This document shows, one piece after another, positions 7,060 through 14,580 of a stretch of DNA of 17,683 bases; the first letter of the stretch is position 1; each line of letters starts with the position of its first letter. The notes under the pieces are model-generated. The model had not been told where the DNA came from. It ran no database searches and saw nothing but the letters and a program-made list of their open reading frames with translations. Origin of the DNA: JANNHK01 sp034408875 (GTDB lineage Bacteria > Actinomycetota > Acidimicrobiia > IMCC26256 > PALSA-610); contig JAWXCJ010000057.1 in the NCBI GenBank assembly GCA_034408875.1, positions 1 to 17,683 on the forward strand. Direction: 5' to 3'. The translations under genes were made by a program, and so were the position numbers.

Positions 7060-7060
7060 C

Positions 7061-8296
7061 ATGGCAGTTCCCGCTCGGGGAGAACCTGTGCAGTTTGCGC
7101 CTCCGGGCCCGGAGCCCACGGCCCGTGGGCGCTTCGGCGAGTTCGGGGGCCGCTATGTCCCCGAGACGCTCATCCCCGCGCTCGAGCAACTCGAAGCCGA
7201 GTTCCGCATCGCGTGGCACGACGACGCGTTCCGCACGGAATACGCGGGGTTGCTCGCGAGTTACGCGGGCCGACCGACACCGGTCACCGAATGCAAGCGG
7301 CTCTCGGAACGGCTGGGCCTGCGCGTCCTGCTCAAGCGCGAAGACCTGACGCACACCGGGTCGCACAAGATCAACAATGTCCTCGGCCAGGCGCTGCTGA
7401 CGCGGCGTATGGGCAAGAAGCGCGTTATCGCCGAGACGGGCGCGGGGCAGCACGGTGTCGCGACCGCGACCGCGGCCGCGCTGTTCGGGCTCGACTGCAC
7501 CGTGTTCATGGGTGCCGTCGACATCGAGCGCCAAGCGCTGAATGTATGGCGAATGCGGCTGCTCGGCGCCGAGGTTGTGTCCGTGCAATCGGGGAGCGCG
7601 ACGCTCAAGGACGCGGTGAACGAAGCGATGCGCGAGTGGGTCGCGTCGGTGACCGAGACCCACTACTGCCTCGGTTCGGCGATGGGCCCGCATCCGTTCC
7701 CGTGGATGGTGCGCGAGTTCCAGCGCATCGTCGGCGACGAGGCGCGCGAGCAGTGCCGCGCGGTTCTCGACGGCGCCGACCCCGACGTGGTCATTGCGTG
7801 TGTCGGTGGAGGTTCGAACGCGATCGGGACGTTCGCCGGTTTCCTCGACACGAAGGCGCGCCTCATCGGCGTCGAAGCGGGCGGTCTCGGCCTCGAGTCG
7901 GGGCACCACGGTGCGGCGGTGAGTCGCGGCGTGCCCGGCGTGGTCCACGGCATGCGCTCGCTGTTCCTCCAGGACGAGTACGGCCAGGTGCTCGCAGCGA
8001 CGTCGATCAGCGCCGGACTCGACTACCCGGGTGTCGGACCCGAACACGCCGAACTCGCCGCGAGTGGGCGCGCCGAATACCACTCCGCAGTCGACGACGA
8101 AGCGCTCGCCGGGTTCCAGCTGCTTTCCTCGACCGAAGGCATCGTCCCGGCGCTCGAACCGGCCCACGCGCTGGGCTGGCTCGCGCGTGAAGCGGGGCAC
8201 TCGGTCCCGACGGGAACGACCGTGCTCGTCACGCTCTCCGGCCGCGGCGACAAGGACGCGGCCCAGGTCGCCGAGATCCTCGGCGAGTTGGAATGA
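7061..8296 (+). CDS. trpB: Tryptophan synthase beta chain
   Basis: The product is the PLP enzyme that condenses indole with serine to make tryptophan, working as an alpha2-beta2 complex with TrpA. It is 411 residues, the normal TrpB1 length. Family blocks are GRFGEFGGRYVPETLIPAL, KREDLTHTGSHKINN with the PLP lysine K103, AETGAGQHGVATATAAA, the phosphate-binding CVGGGSNAIG, and EGIVPALEPAHAL. ATG at 7061 has GGGAGAGG directly upstream. A later GTG at codon 10 would still keep the fold but has no better site. It follows trpF by 52 bases, which contain the leader hairpin. Confidence 0.97.
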   Translation: MAVPARGEPVQFAPPGPEPTARGRFGEFGGRYVPETLIPALEQLEAEFRIAWHDDAFRTEYAGLLASYAGRPTPVTECKRLSERLGLRVLLKREDLTHTGSHKINNVLGQALLTRRMGKKRVIAETGAGQHGVATATAAALFGLDCTVFMGAVDIERQALNVWRMRLLGAEVVSVQSGSATLKDAVNEAMREWVASVTETHYCLGSAMGPHPFPWMVREFQRIVGDEAREQCRAVLDGADPDVVIACVGGGSNAIGTFAGFLDTKARLIGVEAGGLGLESGHHGAAVSRGVPGVVHGMRSLFLQDEYGQVLAATSISAGLDYPGVGPEHAELAASGRAEYHSAVDDEALAGFQLLSSTEGIVPALEPAHALGWLAREAGHSVPTGTTVLVTLSGRGDKDAAQVAEILGELE

Positions 8297-8332
8297 ATAC
8301 CGTGCGGACGCAGCGGTGGCCCGCCCGCCGTA

Positions 8333-8344
8333 GGCCGCAAGGCC
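8333..8344 (+). other. Small GGCC-GCAA-GGCC hairpin before trpA
   Basis: A 4-bp stem closed by a GNRA-type GCAA loop lies 16 bases before the trpA ATG, within the otherwise featureless 64-base trpB-trpA gap. It sits just upstream of the purine-rich GGAGGGAG ribosome binding site. It may be a dispersed repeat unit or simply GC-rich chance. Confidence 0.3.
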
Positions 8345-8360
8345 GGGAGCGGAGGGAGCC

Positions 8361-9134
8361 ATGAACTTAGAGAAACACCTGCGGGCGAAGCGGGCCGAGG
8401 GGCGCAAGCTGCTCGTCCCGTATGTCACCGGCGGGCTCGGCAGTCAGTGGTGCGACGCCGTGCGCGCCGTGGTCGACGGCGGCGCCGATGCCGTCGAGGT
8501 CGGCATCCCGTTCTCGGACCCGATCATGGATGGGCGCACGATCCAGGAGGCTTCGCAGCGAGCGCTCGACCTGGGTGCCACGCCGATCGGTGTGATCGAC
8601 GCGCTGGCCGGGCTCGACGTGCCCGTGCCGCTCGTGATCATGACGTACTACAACCTCGTCGCCCGTATGGGTCACGAGCGGTGTGCGAGTGCGCTGCGCG
8701 AGTCGGGCGTCGACGGCGCGATCGTCCCCGACCTGCCGCTCGACGAACTCGACGGCTGGGGCGACGCGGCGGATGCCGCGGGTGTCGAAACGGTGTTGCT
8801 CGCCGCGCCGACCACGACCGACGAACGGCTCGCGGCGATCTGCGAGCGGTCGCGGGGCTTCGTCTACGGCGTTTCGCTGCTCGGCGTGACCGGGGAACGG
8901 GCCACGCTCGCCGCCCCGGCCGAAGAGATGGGCCGGCGCCTCAAAGCGGTGACCGATCGACCCGTGCTCCTCGGGGTGGGGATCTCGACCCCCGAGCAGG
9001 CCGCCCAGGGCGCCGCCGCGTCCGACGGCGTCATCGTCGGGAGTGCGCTGGTGCGGCGCTTGCTCGACGGTGGCGGTGCCGAGGAGGCCCGGGCGTTCAC
9101 GGCCACCCTGCGGGCGGCGCTCGACGCCGTCTGA
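8361..9134 (+). CDS. trpA: Tryptophan synthase alpha chain
   Basis: The product cleaves indole-3-glycerol phosphate to indole and glyceraldehyde 3-phosphate and channels indole to TrpB. It is a 257-residue TIM barrel. Catalytic residues are E46 in AVEVGIPFSDP and D57 in PIMDG. PYVTGG, MTYYNLVARMG, GAIVPDLPLDE, LLAAPTTTDER, the Y-G-V-S-L-L-GVTG phosphate loop, GVGISTPEQA and SDGVIVGSALV are all intact. The ATG has a strong GGAGGGAG upstream. It is the last trp gene of the run, and the 114 bases after it lead to motA. Confidence 0.97.
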   Translation: MNLEKHLRAKRAEGRKLLVPYVTGGLGSQWCDAVRAVVDGGADAVEVGIPFSDPIMDGRTIQEASQRALDLGATPIGVIDALAGLDVPVPLVIMTYYNLVARMGHERCASALRESGVDGAIVPDLPLDELDGWGDAADAAGVETVLLAAPTTTDERLAAICERSRGFVYGVSLLGVTGERATLAAPAEEMGRRLKAVTDRPVLLGVGISTPEQAAQGAAASDGVIVGSALVRRLLDGGGAEEARAFTATLRAALDAV

Positions 9135-9147
9135 CGGCTTCGGCCCG

Positions 9148-9162
9148 GTCACGGTCTGTGAC
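9148..9162 (+). other. Short inverted repeat GTCAC-5-GTGAC downstream of trpA
   Basis: GTCAC (9148-9152) and GTGAC (9158-9162) form a perfect 5-bp stem 13 bases after the trpA stop. There is no T-run, so a terminator is unlikely. A protein-binding dyad for motA control is possible but unproven. Confidence 0.3.
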
Positions 9163-9207
9163 AGAGGTCCTTCAGCGGCGTGACCCCGGCGTCGATACCT
9201 CCTGGGC

Positions 9208-9224
9208 GGGAAGGGGCACTTCCC
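9208..9224 (+). other. Hairpin GGGAAG-5-CTTCCC in the motA leader
   Basis: A perfect 6-bp stem with a GGGCA loop ends 14 bases before the AGGAGG of motA. No T-run follows, so it is not a standard terminator. It may shape the motA leader RNA or be a remnant trp operon end. Confidence 0.35.
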
Positions 9225-9248
9225 TCGCTGATTCGCTGAGGAGGGATG

Positions 9249-10028
9249 ATGGAAAAGGGCACGATGATCGGCTTCGTGCTGGCCTTCGTGGGCGTCTTCT
9301 TGGGCGCCATCTTGAAGGGCGCCGACCCCGTCGCGCTGTTCGTCAACATCCCCGCCATTTTGATCGTGTGGATCGGCAGCATCGGTGCGGTGCTTATCAG
9401 CCACCCGTTCGTCGAGACGGCGAACGTCGGCAAGTACTTCCAGAAGGTGGTGAAGGGGAACGCCGCGTACTCGGCGCCGGACACCATCAAGCAGATCGTC
9501 ACGCTGACGACCCGCGCCCGCGGCGAAGGCCTCCTCGCCCTCGAGGAAGAGTCGAAGAAGATCGAAGACCCGTTCTTCAAGAAGGGCATCGAACTCGCTG
9601 TCGACGGCACCGACCCCGACGTCTTGAAGAAGACGATGCTCTCGGAAATCTCGTCGATGAGAGAACGCCACAAGGCAGGCCAGACCTGGTTCACCAACGC
9701 CGGCGTGTACGCACCGACGTTCGGCATCCTCGGCGCCGTGTTCGGTCTCATGGCCACCATGGCCCACCTCGACGACCCGGCCGCGATCGGGCACGGCATC
9801 TCGGCCGCGTTCGTCGCGACGTTCTGGGGTGTGTTTCTCGCCAACGCGGTGTACCTGCCCTTCGCCAACAAGCTCAAACGGCTCTCGGGCGAAGAGGTCA
9901 ACCACAAGATGCTCATCGTCGAAGGCGTGATGGCGATCCAGGCCGGCGTGAGCCCGCGCGTGGTCGAGGAAATGCTGATGGCGCACGTCTCGCCGGCCGA
10001 GCGCGAGTCCGCGCAAGCCGCCGCATAA
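9249..10028 (+). CDS. motA: Flagellar motor stator protein MotA
   Basis: An inner-membrane stator subunit which, with MotB, conducts ions to drive flagellar rotation. It has 259 residues. The N-terminal helix pair is EKGTMIGFVLAFVGVFLGAIL and NIPAILIVWIGSIGAVLI. The cytoplasmic loop has R91 and E99, the same 8-residue spacing as the torque-generating R90/E98 of E. coli MotA. The C-terminal membrane block includes AGVYAPTFGILGAVFGLMATM and FVATFWGVFLANAVYLPFA. Two ATGs overlap, at 9246 and 9249. AGGAGG (9239-9244) is only 1 base from the first and 4 from the second, so I prefer 9249. motB follows 15 bases later. ExbB/TolQ-like proteins are more distant. Confidence 0.94.
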   Translation: MEKGTMIGFVLAFVGVFLGAILKGADPVALFVNIPAILIVWIGSIGAVLISHPFVETANVGKYFQKVVKGNAAYSAPDTIKQIVTLTTRARGEGLLALEEESKKIEDPFFKKGIELAVDGTDPDVLKKTMLSEISSMRERHKAGQTWFTNAGVYAPTFGILGAVFGLMATMAHLDDPAAIGHGISAAFVATFWGVFLANAVYLPFANKLKRLSGEEVNHKMLIVEGVMAIQAGVSPRVVEEMLMAHVSPAERESAQAAA

Positions 10029-10043
10029 CCCCGGGCGGCTGTC

Positions 10044-11000
10044 GTGTCACACGGAGGTGACGACGGGCTCCCCGAGGAGCACGAAGAACACGTGAACCAC
10101 GAGGCGTGGGTCATTCCCTACGCCGACTTGCTCACGCTGCTCATGGCCATGTTCATCGCGCTCTTCGCCATGTCCAGCGTCGACATCGACAAGTTCAAAG
10201 AACTGTCGATCGGGTTCAGCGAAGCCCTCGGCGGCGGCGAGTTGTCGACGGGTGTGTTCAAGGAAGCCGGTGGAGAAGGCCCCCTCGAAGGGGACGGATC
10301 GGGCGTCGCGCCCGCGCCGGGGGGCGCCATCGGCCCGGACAGGCAGCCCGACACGAACGCGATGATCGCCAAGCTGCTCACGCAAATGGAGCAGCAGTCG
10401 GTCGAAGCGTCGGCCGAGCGCGAGACGTTCGACGAAGTGCGCGACGCGATCGAGCAGCAGGTCGAGGCGGCAGGAACCGGTTTCGTCGGCAACCTCGAAG
10501 TGCGCCTCGAAGAACGCGGGCTCGTCGTCACGGTCGTGACCGACCAGGTGCTGTTCGCCCCGGGACAAGCCGACGTCCTCGGCGGTGCCAAACCACTCCT
10601 GACGATCGTCAGCGAAGCCCTGAAGTCGGTCGACAACAAGGTGTTCGTCGAGGGGCACACCGACGACGTCCCGATCGACACACCCCAATTCCCGTCGAAC
10701 TGGGAGCTGTCCGGCGCCCGGGCGTCGGCGGTGCTGCGGTTCCTCGAATCGAACGGGATCGACCGCAATCGGTTGAGCATCGACGGCTACGCCGACACCC
10801 ACCCGATCGCCGACAACGAGACCACCGAGGGCAGGGCCAAGAACCGGCGCGTCGAGATCGTGATCCAGTCGAAGCTGGTCGAGGAGACCCTCGAAAACAA
10901 CAACCTCGGGACCGATGAGGTCGAATCGCTAGACCCGATCGACGCGATCGTCGACGGCGGCGTCGACACGGGCATCGCGCCCAAACTCGGCGTCGAGTAG
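10044..11000 (+). CDS. motB: Flagellar motor stator protein MotB
   Basis: The MotB partner is a single-pass membrane protein with a periplasmic peptidoglycan-binding domain that anchors the stator. It has 318 residues. After a charged tail comes the transmembrane block AWVIPYADLLTLLMAMFIALFAM, with the ion-carrying D28. A plug/linker follows, and then an OmpA-like domain from about residue 150 (VEGHTDDVPI, NWELSGARASAVLRFL, DGYADTHPI, NRRVEIVI). About 35 acidic residues trail after the OmpA domain. The GTG at 10044 keeps the whole charged N-terminus but has a weak ribosome binding site. A GTG at 10092 is an alternative that would leave only about five residues before the membrane block. No other flagellar gene is in view. 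Confidence 0.93.
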   Translation: MSHGGDDGLPEEHEEHVNHEAWVIPYADLLTLLMAMFIALFAMSSVDIDKFKELSIGFSEALGGGELSTGVFKEAGGEGPLEGDGSGVAPAPGGAIGPDRQPDTNAMIAKLLTQMEQQSVEASAERETFDEVRDAIEQQVEAAGTGFVGNLEVRLEERGLVVTVVTDQVLFAPGQADVLGGAKPLLTIVSEALKSVDNKVFVEGHTDDVPIDTPQFPSNWELSGARASAVLRFLESNGIDRNRLSIDGYADTHPIADNETTEGRAKNRRVEIVIQSKLVEETLENNNLGTDEVESLDPIDAIVDGGVDTGIAPKLGVE

Positions 11001-11016
11001 CGCGCCGCGTTCGGGA

Positions 11017-11022
11017 TATCTT
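11017..11022 (+). promoter_or_regulatory. -10-like box just upstream of icd
   Basis: TATCTT ends 7 bases before the icd ATG, and no Shine-Dalgarno sequence is present in the 29-base gap after motB. This fits a leaderless icd transcript with its own promoter. No clear -35 box is seen. Confidence 0.4.
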
Positions 11023-11029
11023 CTCGGCC

Positions 11030-12226
<1,197 letters not shown>

Positions 12227-12230
12227 CGCG

Positions 12231-12282
12231 TCGTGCGTCGATAGGGGGTGAGAATTCCCCTCTATCGACGCACGAGGGTTTT
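12231..12282. terminator. Strong hairpin terminator between convergent icd and rfbD
   Basis: TCGTGCGTCGATAG (12231-12244) pairs perfectly over 14 bp with 12262-12275. A further GGGG/CCCC (12245-12248 with 12257-12260) pairs inside after a single bulged T. On the plus strand GGGTTTT (12276-12282) follows, giving a short T-run for icd. The minus-strand side has no T-run. The rfbD stop codon (12262-12264) lies inside the right arm. Confidence 0.85.
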
Positions 12283-13047
12283 GAGGGACTCGCGGAAGTC
12301 GGGGAGTAACTGCTCGCCTGAATCGGCGAGGCGTTGGTTCGCGAGGACGGAGTACGGAGGGCGGGGTGCCGGGCGGTTGAGTTCATTGGTCGTGATGGGT
12401 TCGACACGATTCGGGTCGGCGCCGGCCGCTTCGAGAACCGCACGGGCGAACTCGTACGCGGTGACCGCGCCCTGGTTCGTGACATGCCAGATGCCGGTTG
12501 GGCGCTGCGCGACGAACCAGCGGAGTTTGGTGGCGAGATCGGACGCGATCGTGGGGTTCGACGTTTGGTCGGTGACGAACCGGAGCGGATCCTTCGTCGT
12601 CAGGATCCATTCGATCAACGGCCCGCGAACCCAGGACGTGCGCACGGTCGCGTCGGCGATACCTTCGCCGGCGAGTTTCGATCGGCCGTAGACCGAGAGC
12701 GGATTCGGCTCGTCGCCTTCGTCGTACGGTTCGGTCTTCGTGCCGTCGAAGACGTAGTCAGTCGACAGCGCGACGACGTAGGCGCCGACCGCGTGTGCGG
12801 CCTCGACAACGTTGCGGGTACCGGCCTCGTTGACGAGGAACGCGCGATCGGGGTCGGACTCGCACGCATCGACATTGGTCCACGCCCCGCAGTGGATCAC
12901 CGCCGCCGGACGGTGCGCGTCGAGCGCTGCCTTCACCGCGTTCGCGTCGGTGATATCGAGCGCGGCGTGATCGAGCAACACCGTGTCGGCGCCCGCCAGG
13001 GCCCGGCCGACCTGGCCGCCGCCGCCGGTGACGAGCGTTACTGCCAC
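12262..13047 (-). CDS. rfbD: dTDP-4-dehydrorhamnose reductase
   Basis: Expected to reduce dTDP-4-keto-rhamnose with NAD(P)H in the last step of dTDP-L-rhamnose synthesis. It has 261 residues, a short-chain dehydrogenase fold. The N-terminal nucleotide loop is VTGGGGQVGRAL. NVDACESDPDRAFLVNEAGT, STDYVFDG (95-102) and Y120/K124 of the YxxxK pair in SVYGRSKLAGE are all present. Late blocks IWHVTNQG and RPPYSVLAN are also family-like. The GTG at 13047 is chosen since the Rossmann strand starts four residues later and it overlaps the rfbB stop by 10 bases, implying coupling. The open frame itself continues upstream only because the reverse frame of rfbB lacks stops. Confidence 0.93.
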   Translation of the reverse strand: MAVTLVTGGGGQVGRALAGADTVLLDHAALDITDANAVKAALDAHRPAAVIHCGAWTNVDACESDPDRAFLVNEAGTRNVVEAAHAVGAYVVALSTDYVFDGTKTEPYDEGDEPNPLSVYGRSKLAGEGIADATVRTSWVRGPLIEWILTTKDPLRFVTDQTSNPTIASDLATKLRWFVAQRPTGIWHVTNQGAVTAYEFARAVLEAAGADPNRVEPITTNELNRPAPRPPYSVLANQRLADSGEQLLPDFRESLKTLVRR

Positions 13048-14027
13048 TGATCTTCTTGCACCGGGGCCCGGCCGAGGAGCGGTTCCCACCAGGTCCGGTT
13101 GTCGGCGTACCACCGCACCGTTTCGGCGAGGCCCTTGTCGAACTCGACTTCGGGTTCCCAGCCGAGTTCGGTGCGCATCTTCGACCAGTCGAGTGCGTAA
13201 CGCCGGTCGTGGCCGGGCCGGTCGGGAACGATCTGTTTGAGGCTCGCGGGTTTGCCGAGTGTCGCGAGCACTGCGTCGGCGATCTGTTCGACGCTCCGCT
13301 CGATGCCCGAGCCGACGTGGTACGTCTCGCCCACGCGGCCCCGGTCGAGCACGAGGTCTATCGCGCGGCAGTGGTCGAGTACGTGGATCCATTCCCGTCG
13401 GTGGTCGGTCGACGCGTAGAGCGGGAGCGGCTCGTCGGCGAGCGCCTTCGTAGTGAAGAGCGGAATCACCTTTTCGGGGAACTGGAACGGCCCGAAGTTG
13501 TTCGCGCAGTTGGTGATCGTGATCGGCAGCCCGAACGTCTCGTAATAGGCGCGCACGGCGTGGTCGCCGCCGGCTTTCGACGCGTTGTAGGGCGTCCGCG
13601 GCCGGTACGGCGATGACTCGGTGAACTGCTCGGTCGCGTCGAGGGCGAGGTCGCCGTACACCTCGCAGGTCGACACGTGATGGAAGCGGGCGACCCCGGC
13701 CCGGCGGGCCGCCTCGCACAGGGCCTGGGTGCCGAGCACATTCGTGCGGAAAAACGCCCCGGGATTCACGATCGCGTACGAGTTGTGCGACTCGGCCGCG
13801 AAGTTCACGACGACGTCGACGGCGTGGTCGGCGAGCACCGACTCCATCAGGTTCAGGTCGCCGATGTCGCCGGTCACAAACGCGTGCTGCTCGTCGACAT
13901 TCGTGCGTACTCCCGCGTAGGTGAGCGCGTCGACGACGACGATCGTGTCCAACGGATGCGCGTCGGCCCAATAGCGCACGAAGTTGGCGCCGATGAAGCC
14001 GGCGCCGCCGGTGACGAGCATGTTCAT
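13038..14027 (-). CDS. rfbB: dTDP-glucose 4,6-dehydratase-like protein with altered active-site motifs
   Basis: Expected to convert dTDP-glucose to dTDP-4-keto-6-deoxyglucose with bound NAD. It is a 329-residue extended SDR: TGGAGFIGANFV at 6-17, Y147/K151 of the YxxxK pair in TPYNASKAGGDH, NNFGPFQFPEKVIPLF, and YHVGSGIERS. Two key motifs differ from the textbook enzyme. The catalytic TDE triad reads T120-C121-E122 (codon TGC), replacing the Asp acid, and the AESHVDRSI segment reads AESHNSYAI. Neither looks like a sequencing error, since the frame and flanks are intact. I recall similar STCEVYG sequences in other actinobacteria but cannot check. The start ATG forms an ATGA overlap with the rfbC stop. 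The natural substrate could be another NDP-sugar. Confidence 0.85.
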   Translation of the reverse strand: MNMLVTGGAGFIGANFVRYWADAHPLDTIVVVDALTYAGVRTNVDEQHAFVTGDIGDLNLMESVLADHAVDVVVNFAAESHNSYAIVNPGAFFRTNVLGTQALCEAARRAGVARFHHVSTCEVYGDLALDATEQFTESSPYRPRTPYNASKAGGDHAVRAYYETFGLPITITNCANNFGPFQFPEKVIPLFTTKALADEPLPLYASTDHRREWIHVLDHCRAIDLVLDRGRVGETYHVGSGIERSVEQIADAVLATLGKPASLKQIVPDRPGHDRRYALDWSKMRTELGWEPEVEFDKGLAETVRWYADNRTWWEPLLGRAPVQEDQWQ

Positions 14028-14578
14028 GCGCGCGGTCGCAGTTCCGCGGGGATTGCGGCTCGCGTCGGGTTGGCCGCGTCGCGCGCGCTCACCACCGGGT
14101 CGGTCACACCCCAGGCGGCCGCGATATCGGGGTCGTCCCACGCGACGCCCAATTCGTCGGCGGGGTCGTAGTACCCGTCGACCATATACGTCAGCGTCAC
14201 GTCGGAGAGCGCCGCGAACCCGTGGGCGACACCGGGCGGGATGTACACGCCGCGGTGATCGTGCGACCCGTCGGCGCGGGCTCCGAGGTCGATGGCGAGC
14301 GTCTTCCCCTCGGTCGGGGAACCGGCCCGAAGGTCGTGCAGCACGACTCGCGCCATACCCTCGACGACGTACCAGTAGTCAGCCTGGTGGAGGTGGTAGT
14401 GCAAGCCGACCACGGCCCCGCGCCGGCGGTCGGCGCGGTTGGTCTGCACCATCGCCGGCGCGTGCGGCAGCCACTCGACGCGAAACGTCTCGACGAACAA
14501 CCCCCGCGCGTCGGTGTGCACGACGGGCTCGACGATCCACACGCCCGAGATCGCGTCGCTCTCGGCCACGTGCGCCAC
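14024..14578 (-). CDS. rfbC: RmlC-like dTDP-sugar epimerase, divergent active site
   Basis: A 184-residue cupin of the dTDP-4-dehydrorhamnose 3,5-epimerase family. Seen are the N-terminal HTDARGLFVETFR, GLHYH with the catalytic base H60, IPPGVAHGF, Y131 in LTYMVDGYY (the likely acid tyrosine) and DELGVAWDDPDI. In classic RmlC the histidine is preceded by R-G-L and followed ten residues later by a lysine. Here those positions are V57 and Y70 (HQADYWYVVEG). The enzyme may thus act on a modified substrate or epimerise differently. The GTG at 14578 is 2 bases after the rfbA stop. A GTG at 14569 is a second option. It overlaps rfbB by 4 bases. Confidence 0.82.
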   Translation of the reverse strand: MAHVAESDAISGVWIVEPVVHTDARGLFVETFRVEWLPHAPAMVQTNRADRRRGAVVGLHYHLHQADYWYVVEGMARVVLHDLRAGSPTEGKTLAIDLGARADGSHDHRGVYIPPGVAHGFAALSDVTLTYMVDGYYDPADELGVAWDDPDIAAAWGVTDPVVSARDAANPTRAAIPAELRPRA

Positions 14579-14580
14579 GG

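Noticed and set aside
6875..8428. Long minus-strand frame antisense to trpB
   Set aside because: No recognisable motif, and trpB on the plus strand is complete and canonical.
9135..9248. A riboswitch before motA
   Set aside because: Two small stems are present, but I could not match conserved cores of c-di-GMP or other known riboswitch classes, and the gap is short.
12262..13971. A 569-codon frame extending rfbD upstream through rfbB
   Set aside because: The Rossmann-fold reductase begins at the GTG at 13047. The upstream part is an alternate frame of rfbB.
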